Positions 9,044 through 19,300 are shown, counted from the first letter of the stretch. The stretch: DNA of 39,389 nucleotides from JBEKHT01 sp049511715 (GCA_049511715.1 JBEKXU010000030.1:1-39389), one strand, 5' to 3'. Program-made: numbers and translations. Notes: generated from the letters alone by a model not told the origin.

Positions 9044-10210
9044 ATGAGCCGACCCCCCCTCAGCGGTATTCGCGTGCTAGATCTCACGCGGCTTCTTCCG
9101 GGACCTTACTGCACTCTGCTCCTCGCTCACCTGGGGGCCGAAGTGATCAAGGTCGAGACGCCACGGATCGGGGACTACTCTCGCTATTTGCCTCCTGAGA
9201 TTGGAGGGGAGGCTCTCTTCGCCGCTGTCAATCGCGGGAAAAAGAGCGTGGCCCTGAACTACCGCAACCCGCGCGGGCGCGAGCTTCTTCTCGAACTGGC
9301 AAAGACGGCGGATGTATTCCTGGAAGGCTTTCGACCAGGCCGGGTGCTCCACTGGCGAATCGGCTACGAGGACCTTCAGTCGTTGAACAGCCGGTTGATC
9401 TACTGCTCGCTTTCGGGCTACGGGCAGGAGGGCCCCTATTCGCAACGCGCCGGACACGACCTGAATTACATTGCCGCAGGAGGCCTGCTCGGGCTCAACG
9501 GCCTAGCCGGGGGACCGCCGATTCCGCCCAGTGTCCAAATCGCGGATCTGGCTGGCGGGATGCTGGCTGCGATTGCGATTCTGAGCGCTCTCCTGCGGCG
9601 CGAGCGCACGGGGCAAGGAGAGTATCTTGACGTCGCCCTGCTGGATGCGGTGGCTTCCTGGGCGATGCCCATGGCGCTGTCTGGGTTCCTTCGTGGCGGC
9701 CCTTCGCCGGAGCGAGGGCGGTTGCCGCTGGCAGGAGGCCTGCCTTGCTACAACGTCTACCGCACCCGCGACGGAGAATATGTGGCCCTGGGGGCGCTCG
9801 AACCCCCCTTCTGGTCCACCTTCTGCGAGGCGAGCGGTCATCCCGAGCTCCTCAGCCGCCAGTTTGACTACGAGGCGATCCCCCTGGTCGCAGAGCTGTT
9901 CGCGACCCGCCCTCAGGCTGAGTGGCTCCGTCTCTTGGGGGAGCAGGATGCCTGTGTCGAGCCGGTCTTGTCCATTGCCCAGATGGCGAAACACCCCCAG
10001 ATGATCGCCCGCGGGCTGGTGATCCCAGGGTCCACGCCGTCTCCGGAGAGCTCCGGAGGGCTGGGTTCCCCTCTACGCCTTGAGGGTTTACCCGAGCTGG
10101 GGGATCCCCCGGGCTTGGGAGCGCAAACACGCGAGATTCTCGGCGCCCTGGGAACTGATCTCCAGGAACTCGAAGATCTCGAAGCGAGGGCCATCATCAA
10201 GTCCGGATGA
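9044..10210 (+). CDS. CaiB/BaiF-family enzyme, alpha-methylacyl-CoA racemase-like
   Basis: A 388-residue family III CoA-transferase fold protein. Two features favour the racemase (AMACR) branch over true CoA transferases. First, the segment AGHDLNYIAAGG (H138) followed by QIADLAGGM (D168) matches the catalytic His/Asp pair known in AMACR. Second, GALEPPFW resembles the AMACR stretch containing a further conserved glutamate. Racemases of this group invert the 2-methyl centre of acyl-CoA thioesters, preparing branched acids for beta-oxidation. The start is ATG 9044 with AGGAGG (9033-9038) 5 bases upstream. It is a single-gene unit, converging with the M32 peptidase gene. A CoA-transferase role remains possible. 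Confidence 0.85.
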   Translation: MSRPPLSGIRVLDLTRLLPGPYCTLLLAHLGAEVIKVETPRIGDYSRYLPPEIGGEALFAAVNRGKKSVALNYRNPRGRELLLELAKTADVFLEGFRPGRVLHWRIGYEDLQSLNSRLIYCSLSGYGQEGPYSQRAGHDLNYIAAGGLLGLNGLAGGPPIPPSVQIADLAGGMLAAIAILSALLRRERTGQGEYLDVALLDAVASWAMPMALSGFLRGGPSPERGRLPLAGGLPCYNVYRTRDGEYVALGALEPPFWSTFCEASGHPELLSRQFDYEAIPLVAELFATRPQAEWLRLLGEQDACVEPVLSIAQMAKHPQMIARGLVIPGSTPSPESSGGLGSPLRLEGLPELGDPPGLGAQTREILGALGTDLQELEDLEARAIIKSG

Positions 10211-10268
10211 GACCGGCCGACCGGGGAAGGGGAACTTCTCTCCGTGCCCCTGTCCCGCCGCAGCCGCG

Positions 10269-11771
10269 TCATAGCCCATAGATCTCGCCGTACTTCTCCT
10301 GAAGGTAACCCAAGTAAGGCTGGGCACTCAACTCCTGCCCGGTCGCGCGCTGCAGAATTTCCAGCGGATCGAACTTTCGGCCGAAGACGTGCACGTGGCC
10401 GCGCAGCCAATGGAGCAAGGAATCAAACTTCCCCTGCTCCATCTCGGACCAGATCTGAGGGCAGTCCTGCAAGGCCTTCTGAAAGAGTTCCACGGCAATC
10501 AGGTTCCCCAGGGTATAGGTGGGAAAGTATCCAATCATGCCGCCGGACCAATGCACATCCTGGAGGACGCCCTGGGCGTCATTCGGGGGGACAATGCCCA
10601 CGTATTCGTCCATCTTCTGGTTCCAGGCCTGCGGGAGGTCCTTGACACGCAGCTTTCCCTCCAGCAAACCCTGCTCGAGGTCGAAACGCACCATAATATG
10701 GAGATTGTAGGTAACTTCATCGGCGTCCACTCGGATCAGCGAAGGACGGACACGGTTCACTCCGCGGTAGAAATCCTCCAGCGACACCTTGCTCAGCTGG
10801 GCAAAGCGCTCCTTCAGTCGGGGAAAGAAGAACTTCCAGAACGGCCGGCTACGCCCCACCAGGTTCTCCCAAAGCCTAGACTGCGACTCATGAAGACCCA
10901 ACGACGCGCCACCCGCCAGCGGGGAGCGCTGCAGCGCCGGATCGACCCCTTGGTCATAGAGCGCATGCCCCCCCTCGTGAATACTGCTGAACAGAGCGGA
11001 ACTGAGGAGCGTTCTCTCCACTCGGGTCGTGATGCGCACATCGTCATTGGAGAAGGAGGTTGTGAAGGGGTGAGCCGACCGGTCTTCGCGTCCGCGCTGA
11101 AAGTCGTAGCCCATCCGCCGCAAGACCTCCAGTCCAAATTCCCATTGAGGGGCGTCCTCGAATTCACCCCGCAGGAATGAATCATCGACCCGATCCGCTC
11201 GCTCGGCGATTCTCCGCACCAAGCCGACCAGGGCGGGCCGCAACTCCTCGAAGACAGCTCGGACCTGCGCCGTCTTCATCCCCGGTTCAAAAGCCTGAAA
11301 CAGAGGATCGTATATCGAGTCATACGGCTCGAAGAAGCTGGCGTATTCCCGGCGCAGCCCGACGATTCTCTCCAGGCTGGGCTCAAACAGCGCGAAGTTG
11401 GAGGTCCTTCTGGCCTCCTGCCATGTTTGATGAGCGAGAGCGGTGGTCCTGGAGAATTCCGCGACCCAGCGCGAGGGCACCCGCCTCTGCCGGTCATAGT
11501 CGCGTTGAGTCACTTTCACCAGGCGCGCCTCATTGGAATCCGGATCCCTTCCTTCCACTTCGGACTGCGCCGCCTGCAGGAGTTCTCCAATGGTATCGGA
11601 CGTAAGCTTCTGGTGGGCCAGCCGGTCGAGGGTGGCCATCTGCTGCGCCCGGGCTTCCGCGGCCCCGGGCGGCATATAGGTCTGGTGGTCCCAGTCCAGC
11701 ACTGCAGACACAGCCTCAAGATCGGCCACTTCGGCCATTTGCTCTCGCAACTGATCGATCGCCTTTCCCAT
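10269..11771 (-). CDS. Carboxypeptidase Taq, metallopeptidase family M32
   Basis: A 500-residue zinc carboxypeptidase, standard length for M32. The active site HEGGH (265-269) supplies two zinc ligands and the catalytic glutamate; the third ligand is probably E295 in HESQSR. Other M32 hallmarks are HPFTTSF (234-240) and DDVRITTR (243-250). Such enzymes remove C-terminal residues from peptides in the cytoplasm. The start is ATG 11771, with GGGAGG 5 bases upstream. It begins 24 bases after the stop of the dehydrogenase gene on the same strand, so they probably share a transcript. Confidence 0.95.
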   Translation of the reverse strand: MGKAIDQLREQMAEVADLEAVSAVLDWDHQTYMPPGAAEARAQQMATLDRLAHQKLTSDTIGELLQAAQSEVEGRDPDSNEARLVKVTQRDYDRQRRVPSRWVAEFSRTTALAHQTWQEARRTSNFALFEPSLERIVGLRREYASFFEPYDSIYDPLFQAFEPGMKTAQVRAVFEELRPALVGLVRRIAERADRVDDSFLRGEFEDAPQWEFGLEVLRRMGYDFQRGREDRSAHPFTTSFSNDDVRITTRVERTLLSSALFSSIHEGGHALYDQGVDPALQRSPLAGGASLGLHESQSRLWENLVGRSRPFWKFFFPRLKERFAQLSKVSLEDFYRGVNRVRPSLIRVDADEVTYNLHIMVRFDLEQGLLEGKLRVKDLPQAWNQKMDEYVGIVPPNDAQGVLQDVHWSGGMIGYFPTYTLGNLIAVELFQKALQDCPQIWSEMEQGKFDSLLHWLRGHVHVFGRKFDPLEILQRATGQELSAQPYLGYLQEKYGEIYGL

Positions 11772-11795
11772 TGCGCCTCCCTCCTGCGGAGAGAC

Positions 11796-12740
11796 TCAGT
11801 TGGCTCTCCAGCGTGGGCTTTGGCCACGCAATACCGCCAGGATCTCTTCGGCTATGTCTTGGGCAGCTCTCCTTTGAGACTCCCTCGTTTGTCCAGCGAC
11901 ATGCGGGGTAGCCACGACGAGCTCATGGGACAAGAGCGGATTCCTGCCGGGGGGTTCCCTGGCGAAGACATCGAGGCCGGCCCCGGCAAGCTTGCCCGAC
12001 TTCAGAGCGGCGAGCAACGCCCGCTCATCAACCAGGCCCCCCCGAGCCGTGCAAATCAGAAAAGCCCCCGGCTTCATCTGCGCGAGACGACCGGCGTCCA
12101 GCATTCCGCGCGTCTGGGCCGAAAGGGGGACGTGCAGGCTGACGATATCCGCCCGGCTTAGGAGCGTCTCGAGGGCAACCAGCTCCACGTTCCCGGGAAG
12201 CGGCGAAGGGCGCGCATAGGCGGGATCGTACCCAAGGCAGTGCATACCCAGTGCGCTGGCTCTCTTAGCCACGGCCAAGCCGATCCGGCCGAGGCCGATC
12301 AGGCCCAGCACCCTGCCCTGGAGTTCGACGCCGTAGATCTCGTCTTTGAGCCATTTCCCCTGCCGCAGCCCCCTGTCGGCTCGAGGAATCTGGCGGGCGA
12401 GGGCAAACATCAGCCCGAGGGTATGTTCGGCGACAGCCACCGTGGTCGCCTCCGGAGAGTTCACGACAAGGATCCCCCGCTCGGTCGCAGACCGCAGGTC
12501 GATGTTGTCCAGCCCGACCCCAGCCCGCCCGATGATCTTCAGGCGAGGGGCAGCCGCCAGTCGTTCTGCCGTGACCCGAGTATGTCCCCGCACGATGAGC
12601 GCATCGGCTGTGGCCAGAGCCTTCAGCAATGGTCGGCCGTCCAAGCCCGGACGCGACTCCACCTGCGCGAACGGTTCAAGAATCTGGACCGCAACAGGGT
12701 CCAGGCAATCGGCAATCAAGACCTTCCATGGCCCAGCCAA
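11796..12740 (-). CDS. D-2-hydroxyacid dehydrogenase, 3-phosphoglycerate dehydrogenase-like (short form)
   Basis: About 314 residues with the two-domain fold of NAD-dependent D-2-hydroxyacid dehydrogenases. The nucleotide-binding motif is GLIGLGRIG. The catalytic Arg, Glu and His are seen in CTARGGLVDE, DVFAREPP and TPHVAGQT. The substrate-loop sequence GRAGVGLDNIDL is typical of 3-phosphoglycerate dehydrogenase, so serine synthesis is the likely role. C-terminal ACT domains are lacking, as in other short forms. The start is uncertain. The frame opens at TTG 12809 without a ribosome site; I prefer TTG 12740, which has GAGG about 10 bases upstream and puts the N terminus where family members begin (KVLIADCLD). 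Other hydroxyacids remain possible substrates. Confidence 0.85.
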   Translation of the reverse strand: MAGPWKVLIADCLDPVAVQILEPFAQVESRPGLDGRPLLKALATADALIVRGHTRVTAERLAAAPRLKIIGRAGVGLDNIDLRSATERGILVVNSPEATTVAVAEHTLGLMFALARQIPRADRGLRQGKWLKDEIYGVELQGRVLGLIGLGRIGLAVAKRASALGMHCLGYDPAYARPSPLPGNVELVALETLLSRADIVSLHVPLSAQTRGMLDAGRLAQMKPGAFLICTARGGLVDERALLAALKSGKLAGAGLDVFAREPPGRNPLLSHELVVATPHVAGQTRESQRRAAQDIAEEILAVLRGQSPRWRAN

Positions 12741-12903
12741 GGGCGTTTTCCCTCGCCAACCACTCCGATCCCTTGGCGGCTGGAAACCCAGCTTGACGCA
12801 TCCTGCCAAGGGGGAGCAGAACCTTCCGGCGGATCCCTCACCCAGGGCGAGCTTGGCTGCAGCTGGCCGCGGGGACCTTCAAACGGCAGAACCAGGGAAA
12901 CCG

Positions 12904-12927
12904 CCCCGGACCCGAAGGACCCGGGGG
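12904..12927 (-). terminator. Hairpin downstream of lysS, possible terminator
   Basis: The minus-strand transcript forms a GC-rich stem of about 10 pairs (two of them G-U) with a UUC loop, about 60 bases after the lysS stop. Only three T residues follow, five bases on, so termination would be weak. Confidence 0.3.
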
Positions 12928-12987
12928 AGCCCACGACTCGGGCAGGCTCCGGATTTGCCGGGTTTCGGCTCGGCGCTTCACGGGCAA

Positions 12988-14493
12988 TTAGTCGCGGGCC
13001 CGCAAGTGCGGGAAGAGGATGACTTCGCGGATCGTCGATTGATCCGTCAACAGCATGGTCAGCCGGTCGATCCCCATCCCGAAGCCACCGCTCGGAGGCA
13101 TCCCGTAGCGCATTGCGTCCAGGTAGTCTTCATCCAGCGGGTTGCGGTCTTCATCCTCGACGGCGTAGGTCCGCCCCATTTCCGCGAAGCGCAGCTCCTG
13201 ATCCACGGGATCGTTCAATTCGCTGAAGGCGTTGCAGAGTTCCATTCCACCCACAAAGCCCTCAAAGCGCTCCACGGTGGCCGGATCTTCGGGCCTGCTT
13301 TTGGCGAGCGGGGAAATATCACGCGGGTAGTCGAAAATGAACGTCGGCTGGATCAATTTCGGCTCGACATAATGGCTCAGCAGGCTTTCAATCAGCTTGC
13401 CACGGCTGGCTCCCTCCTGCGGAGTTTGACCGCGGGACCGCACTTGCTCGGCAAGAGAAGCCGCCGTCGGGAAGTCCTCGATGTCGATCCCTGAGGCGCC
13501 GCGGATGGCCTGGCGCAGTTCGATACGCGCCCAGGGGGGAGCGAGGTCGATGGCCTCTCCCTGATAGCTCAGACGGGTCCGGCTGAGCACCTCCTGGGCC
13601 ACCTGAGAGACCAGTTGTTCCGTTAGTCCCATGACATCCCGGTAGTCCGCGTAGGCCCAATAGAATTCAAGCATTGTGAACTCGGGGTTATGCTTGAAGG
13701 AGACCCCCTCGTTGCGGAAATCTCGCCCCAGTTCGTACACGCGCTCATAACCCCCGACCAGAAGGCGCTTCAGGTAGAGCTCGAAAGAGATCCGCAGATA
13801 GAGATCCTGATGTAGTTGGTTGTGGTGGGTGAGAAAGGGCTTGGCCGCCGCTCCGCCGTAGGTCGGCTGCAGGATGGGCGTCTCGACCTCGAGGAAGCCG
13901 TGATCATCGAGGAAGCGGCGCACCGCCGCAATGACCCGGGCGCGAGTCTGAAAGATCTCCCGGACCCCGGGGTTGACCGCCAGGTCGGCGTAGCGCTGGC
14001 GGTAGCGCGCCTCCGGGTTATCAAACGCGGAGTGCACCACGGCCTTTCCCTCGACCACTTCTTCTTTTTGAGCCGGGAGCGGCGTGATCGATTTGGCCAG
14101 CATGCGAACTTCTTGCACATGCAGGGTGATTTCCCCCGTGCGGGTGGCGAACAAGTAGCCGCGGGCCTCGATGAAGTCTCCCAGGTCGTACAGGTCCGCG
14201 AAGTCCCGAAAGGCACTCGTCCCGAGTTCATCGCTGCGAAGATAAATCTGAAGGCGCCCTTCCCCGTCCTCGAGGTGGGCAAAAACTGTCCGGCCCATGT
14301 CGCGTATGGATCGCAGCCGACCCACCAGAGTGGCCTCGACTCGGGCGCCCTGAGGAGCCTGGGCAAACGCCTCCCGAGCCTCACGGGTGGAATGCGTGCG
14401 ATGGGCACGCCGCGGGTAGGGCTCAATTCCCTGTACCCGCAGCTGCTCCAGCTTGGCGAGCCTTGATTTCTCGAGTTCGGTGAGCTCACGCAT
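12988..14493 (-). CDS. lysS: Lysyl-tRNA synthetase, class II
   Basis: A 501-residue class II synthetase that charges tRNA-Lys in the cytoplasm. The N-terminal OB-fold anticodon domain covers roughly residues 50-150 (GRLRSIRDMGRTVFAHLEDG). The catalytic domain has class II motif 2 in FRNEGVSFKHNPEFTMLE and motif 3 in GMPPSGGFGMGIDRLTML. GGMELCNAFSELNDPVDQ is characteristic of LysS. Length is normal and no break is seen. The start is ATG 14493 with GGAG about 9 bases upstream. It follows greA by 90 bases on the same strand, so greA-lysS are probably co-transcribed from the promoter at 15194-15223; no T-box or other leader element is visible in front of lysS. Confidence 0.97.
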   Translation of the reverse strand: MRELTELEKSRLAKLEQLRVQGIEPYPRRAHRTHSTREAREAFAQAPQGARVEATLVGRLRSIRDMGRTVFAHLEDGEGRLQIYLRSDELGTSAFRDFADLYDLGDFIEARGYLFATRTGEITLHVQEVRMLAKSITPLPAQKEEVVEGKAVVHSAFDNPEARYRQRYADLAVNPGVREIFQTRARVIAAVRRFLDDHGFLEVETPILQPTYGGAAAKPFLTHHNQLHQDLYLRISFELYLKRLLVGGYERVYELGRDFRNEGVSFKHNPEFTMLEFYWAYADYRDVMGLTEQLVSQVAQEVLSRTRLSYQGEAIDLAPPWARIELRQAIRGASGIDIEDFPTAASLAEQVRSRGQTPQEGASRGKLIESLLSHYVEPKLIQPTFIFDYPRDISPLAKSRPEDPATVERFEGFVGGMELCNAFSELNDPVDQELRFAEMGRTYAVEDEDRNPLDEDYLDAMRYGMPPSGGFGMGIDRLTMLLTDQSTIREVILFPHLRARD

Positions 14494-14583
14494 GCCAACT
14501 GGCTCCGCGCGATGGCAGACAAAGGGTCCCTGAGGATGGAACCGAAACAGCCTGCCGCCCCGCTGGGTTCTCTCGCCCGAGGA

Positions 14584-15051
14584 CTACTGGGTCTTTAGGA
14601 TGTGGAAATTCAGGAGGCCGGCCGGCGCGCTGACCCGCACCTGGTCTCCCGGCTTACGGCCCAGGAGGGCCTGCCCCAGGGGAGACTCGTTCGAGATGCG
14701 GCCCTCCTTGGGATTGGCCTCGGCGGCACCCACAATGGTGTATGTTTCCGGCGCTTGGTTCTCCTCCTGGATAGTTACCGTGCTGCCCACGTGCACGAGC
14801 TCATCGGGCCCTCTTTCCTCGATGACGACCGCGTTGCTGAGGATGGCCTCCAGAGTCAAGATGCGACCCTCCACAAAGGCCTGCTCATTCTTGGCGCTTT
14901 CATACTCCGCGTTCTCGATGAGCTCCCCTCCCTCCATTGCATCGTGGAGACGTTCCGCGACCTCCGCGCGGCGCACGGTTCGCAGGTGCTCCAGCTCTTC
15001 TTCAAGCTTCCTTAGGCCCTCACGGGTGAGGAATGTGGACTGAGTGCTCAT
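14584..15051 (-). CDS. greA: Transcription elongation factor GreA
   Basis: A 155-residue protein, the usual size. GreA enters the RNA polymerase secondary channel and stimulates cleavage of backtracked transcripts. The N-terminal coiled coil carries the tip GGELIENAEYESAKNEQ, with acidic residues E43 and E46 in the catalytic positions; the first is Glu where many GreA proteins have Asp. The C-terminal FKBP-like domain ends in the typical NFHIL region. The start is ATG 15051, where the conserved N terminus (STFLTREGLRKLEEEL) begins; the frame is open further upstream, but that part is leader. A promoter with a strong hairpin just behind it lies about 135 bases upstream. Confidence 0.96.
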   Translation of the reverse strand: MSTQSTFLTREGLRKLEEELEHLRTVRRAEVAERLHDAMEGGELIENAEYESAKNEQAFVEGRILTLEAILSNAVVIEERGPDELVHVGSTVTIQEENQAPETYTIVGAAEANPKEGRISNESPLGQALLGRKPGDQVRVSAPAGLLNFHILKTQ

Positions 15052-15161
15052 AGGCCCTCTGGCTCCCCTTGGTGGCCGGGTCGACATGCGCAGACGCCGG
15101 CGGCATGGCCATCCCGGCCCGCGCAGTTCACCGATGCTGTGGCTCTGAACATAAACACGGA

Positions 15162-15183
15162 CTGGGAGTATCTCTTCTCCCAG
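15162..15183 (-). promoter_or_regulatory. Hairpin at the 5' end of the greA leader
   Basis: The minus-strand transcript would begin near 15187 and fold at once into a perfect 7-pair stem (CTGGGAG/CTCCCAG) with an 8-base loop. No T-run follows, so it is not a simple terminator. It may protect the 5' end or act in leader control. Confidence 0.5.
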
Positions 15184-15193
15184 CCTACGCTCG

Positions 15194-15223
15194 ATGATAT
15201 CACAACCCCCCGCCAACCGACAA
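15194..15223 (-). promoter_or_regulatory. greA-lysS promoter
   Basis: On the minus strand: TTGTCG (15218-15223), 18 bases, TATCAT (15194-15199), preceded by TGA to make an extended -10. The predicted start near 15187 leaves a leader of about 136 bases before greA. Confidence 0.65.
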
Positions 15224-15283
15224 GCACACCCCTTACCCCAGGCCGGCCACACGCGCCGAGCACGTGACCGGGATTACCTTCGC

Positions 15284-15313
15284 TTGACAACCGCCGCCGC
15301 GGATAGGTACAAT
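15284..15313 (+). promoter_or_regulatory. tRNA operon promoter
   Basis: Perfect TTGACA (15284-15289), 18 bases, TACAAT (15308-15313). Transcription would start near 15320, 30 bases before tRNA-Phe. It is divergent from the greA promoter. Confidence 0.8.
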
Positions 15314-15349
15314 CAACCGTTCCTTAGCGAGGACTCGAGGCAAAGCAAC

Positions 15350-15422
15350 GCCGAGATAGCTCAGTTGGTAGAGCACGCGACTGAAAATCGCGGAGTCCCC
15401 AGTTCGATTCTGGGTCTCGGCA
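15350..15422 (+). tRNA. tRNA-Phe (GAA)
   Basis: A 73-base cloverleaf: acceptor GCCGAGA/TCTCGGC, D-arm GCTCAGTTGGTAGAGC, anticodon GAA at 15383-15385 in a CGCGA/TCGCG stem, and T-loop TTCGATT. Discriminator A. The CCA end is not encoded. Confidence 0.97.
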
Positions 15423-15444
15423 CTGGATCCATCGGCACAACCCT

Positions 15445-15516
15445 GCGGGCGTGGTTCAGCGGCAGAACGTCTCCTTGCCAAGGAGAAGACCGGGGGTTCG
15501 AATCCCCTCGCCCGCT
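15445..15516 (+). tRNA. tRNA-Gly (GCC)
   Basis: A 72-base cloverleaf: acceptor GCGGGCG/CGCCCGC, anticodon GCC at 15477-15479 in a CTCC/GGAG stem, T-arm GGGGGTTCGAATCCCC. Discriminator T, typical of bacterial tRNA-Gly. CCA is not encoded. It lies 22 bases after tRNA-Phe. Confidence 0.97.
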
Positions 15517-15531
15517 CTGAGAATGACCCCA

Positions 15532-15603
<72 letters not shown>

Positions 15604-15626
15604 CCTGATCAGGGACCGCGCTGCAT

Positions 15627-15674
15627 GGCGTACAAGGGGCTCCGTAAAAGAGCCGGAAACTTGTACGCCTTTTT
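15627..15674 (+). terminator. Terminator of the tRNA operon
   Basis: Two nested perfect stems: outer 10 pairs GGCGTACAAG/CTTGTACGCC (15627-15636 and 15660-15669), inner 5 pairs GGCTC/GAGCC. TTTTT follows immediately at 15670-15674, 23 bases after tRNA-Cys. Confidence 0.88.
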
Positions 15675-16309
15675 CGATGCTGCAAGGTGCCTCGGATGTC
15701 CGACAAGCGTATGGGGCCCTTGATAGCCACTCGGCGCGCGACCTCCAGACGGACACCCAAGCCGCTGGAACCCCAAACATTGGCCCGAGAAGACGCATTC
15801 CCCGAAGGTTCCGACCCACAGGCCGCCGAAGAAGAGGAATCGGCCCACTAAGACAAAGAGAACATGTTGCCATGACTGTACCGGCATCGGAAGAAAAAGC
15901 CAAAGCGCAGCGCCAGCCGGCACAAACGGGACAGTGAATGCCAGCACCATTGCGAAGTGTGGATCGCGGGGCGGGTCCCTCTCTTCCACACCCCTCTGAG
16001 GCGCAGGAACCTCCGCCCGCAAAGCCCCCCTAGACTGTGGGCCTGGGCGCGCGCCAATGCCTCCGGCACTCGGCACCCACACTCCCCCAGCCCCCCTTGC
16101 GGCGGGCTCCTCAAAGGCGGTCTGGATCTGCCTTGGACCCCTCGAGCGAGGGTTAGCGTCCGGCCTCCGCGTCACGGCTGCCTTCTTCATGCACCTGCTC
16201 GTTGCCCGGTCGCCCTGTTTTCGCCAATGAGACTCATCGAGAAGCGGGACGTCTGGATAAACAATCTCCCGCGATGAACTCCTGGGCGAAAGCCGAAGGA
16301 TGCGAGAGC
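15675..16309. other. Intergenic region without a clear gene
   Basis: Lies between the tRNA terminator and the stop of the double FAD gene. The only protein-like stretch is a leftward frame (about 15760-15955) with two hydrophobic segments, but it has no ribosome site and its flanks are low-complexity. It could be a decayed membrane-protein gene. Nothing else is visible. Confidence 0.4.
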
Positions 16310-19300
16310 CTATCCTCCCTCTTCTTCCCTCAAAGGCTCGGCATAGAAGAACGGATCAGACGCCTCATTGGGGTCAAGCGCCGCCTTGATGCGCCCCAGC
16401 CAGAGCTGGTAGTTGCTGCAGGCAGGACCGAAGGTCCGGTTGGCTTCCACTCCGAAGGCCGCGATGGGGACGCCCATGGCGTGCTCAATCGCGTCCCGAA
16501 CACCCCTTTCCACCAGATCCCGCGCCGCCAGCGCGGACTCCGGCGTGCCCGGGTCATAAAGGATGATGCCCTCCAGGTAGCCGAGATGGCCGCTCTCAAA
16601 CGTGCCACCCGTGCCCAGGTCTCCTCCGTCGTCAAGGATCAACCCCTGGCGGATATAGTCCTGCTTGACCTGGGCCACGTACTCCGCCTGGGTGTGTGCC
16701 AAGTCCCAGGTATCGAAGGCCCCCAGCATGGTGGCCATGCCCTGCGAGGGGCGGAAGGCCGCCTGGGTATTGTTGGCATTGCGAAACAACAGCCAGAACA
16801 AGGTAGATTGCTTTTCGCGCCGGAGCGTCTGGCCGAGCGGCAAGCGCTGGATCAGCTCCTGCAGGGCCGGGAAGGGCCTCAGCGGGGCCAGCGGATCGCG
16901 GACCTTCCTCGTCAGCCTGCCCACGAGCCTGAGCACCCCTGGCCGCATAGGGATATTCATTGGGAAGATCACGCCGCCCGTCTCGCGCAAGATCTGCCTC
17001 AAAGCTTTCATTTTCCAGGCGAACTCGGCGTCAGAGGCGGCGAAGATCGCCGTGCTGATGATGTCCCGCCCGATCTTCTGGAAAAGGCCGCTTTCGAGGG
17101 CAACCTTCAACTCCTCGTTGGTCTCGGTTAACCCCAGGGCGGCGAAGAACATCGGCGTGCGGAACTCCCCGTGGTTCAGTTCCGCCTCTCCCATCTTGTA
17201 GCCCGCGTCCTTTTCCGCCGCCCGCGACGGGAAGGCAACCGCGTTCAGAGCGCAACGCGGCGGGACTTTCTTCAGGACGTATTTCGGAGACCGCCCCTCG
17301 ACTTCCCACTCGCGCGGGCCGTCCCACTTGTACAGTTTGATGGCGCAGCGCGTGAACACCCCCAGCCCGCCGAAGGTTCCCTGGAACCCGCGCACGATGC
17401 CGCGCATGGAGGGGCCCGGGCCGTCGGGCGAGAACCAGCCGCAACCTTCTCCGGCACTGCCCAGCGTGACCACCTCCCCTGTCGGCAGCACCCACTCCAC
17501 CCCCAAGAGGTTCCTGCCCGAATAGCCGGTGGCCGCGCCTGCGACCCCGTATCCCCACGCGGCAGCATGGGAGGCTAGGAGGGAATGATTCGCTCCGCTG
17601 GAGACGATGTGACAGTTCAGGCCGTGAGGGACGATTTCGGTCTGCAGGTCAAGCGCACGCACGTAGGGCTCAATCACGGCAATCTGGTTCTTCAGATCAA
17701 TATCCAGGATACGGTTCATCCGCTTCAGGTCCAGGATGATCACGTTTCCTCGCGAGGCGGCGGCCGCCGCGTGGAATCCCGTCGATAGCGGTTTCGCCAT
17801 GTAGCCGCTCCGGCTACAAAACCGCATGATCTCCTGGACCTCGGTCGTGGATTGCGGAAGCACCACCGCCGCCGGCCGCGGCAACCACTGCGAGCCATCC
17901 TTGTTCATGGTTTCGGGATTCAGGTAGTAGGCGTAGGTATCCAGGACACATGGCGCCGTGGACACCCATGCCTTGCCGACGATCGCCTCGAGCGCTGAAA
18001 GATCTCCGGACTTGGGGAGAGAGGGGCGAGGCGCCTTCACGGGGAGAAACCACTTGCCGCGTTGCAAAACGCGGTTGCGGTCGAAGACCTCCTTGATGGT
18101 CGCGACCAACCGAGTATTCCCAGGATTCCGCCCCCAGACCAGTTCCGCCGCGGCGCCGTAGGGCCGGCTGAAAAAGGCGCCGGCCTCCATGAGACGACTT
18201 GTGGCCTGTCTTTCAAGTTCCGCTAGGCGCCGCTGGGATTCGTTGGATCCAGGCTCAAACGGGACCATTAACTCCATGTGGCAGGCATGGTTCTGCACGA
18301 TGGGCTGGATGTATACGCCGATCTCGGATTCCGAGATCCCGATCTTTCTCGCCGACTCTTCGAACAACTTCACCAGGGCCGGCGTACGGTCGAGCGTGGA
18401 CTGAAAGAAGATCGAGAGGCACCCGCCGCGACACGCGTCACGCCAGTCCGCAGGCCCGCACGGCCGTGTGGCTTTGCCTAGCAGGTCTGCCGCCGAGAGG
18501 TCCCCGAGGCGAGGCTCAAGATGGAGCCCGGCCTGACGCGCAATGAGCTCAATATCTCGCTTGTGGAAACTCAGCCGCTCACGAGGCAGCCGCTCGAATC
18601 CAGCGACGTTCTGCAAACACAAGAACTCGGGCAGCGAAGCACGAACATTGTCGAAGGTGAGCGCGGTTTCTTGCCCCATCAAGAGTGCGGCGGCTGTTCG
18701 ATTGAGTAGGAAGGCCTGTTCCCCGAGCAGCCGGCGCTGGACCGCATAAACATACTCCAGTAAGTCCTCCAGGCGCCCGGCGCTGAGCAGGAAAGTCTCC
18801 TGCACGGCCGGCTGGATCTCTGTCCTCAGGGTGATCCACGTGACGATGCCCATGGTTCCCTGCGAACCCTGCACCACGCGATGGAAATCCGTCTGAGAAG
18901 GACCGGAGGGATGCTTCTGCGCCCCGCCGGACCGGCGCTGCTGCTCGAGGCTCCCCGGCCCTCCCGCCGCGCCAGTGCGAAACCGTTCGCCGCTGCCGAA
19001 GAAGAATTCGGTGCTGGCCACGGGGTCACCGCTGTCCCACTGCTTGTTCGCCCAAGTGCTCGGCTCTCGATCCATCACGGCCGCAAGCACGCTCTTCCCG
19101 TTGCGCGGCGCCAGGGGCGTCGGAAGGGTCATGCCGTTCTGGTCGAGTGCGGATAGGAGTTCCGAGTACGTCACGCCGGGTTCAATGCGGCAGACACGGT
19201 TGCGGCGGTCGATCAAATCGATCTTCTTCCAATGGGATAGGTCAATCAGGACGTGGTCCTTCCGGTTGGTGATTCCCCCGCGGCGATGTTTCCCCGTTGA

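Noticed and set aside
8614..9198. Rightward frame of 194 codons before the AMACR-like gene
   Set aside because: Overlaps the start of the real gene in another frame, lacks a ribosome site, and is Arg/Pro-rich.
15609..16190. Leftward frame of 193 codons with two hydrophobic segments
   Set aside because: It reads back into the tRNA terminator, has no ribosome site, and its ends are low-complexity. At best a decayed membrane-protein gene.
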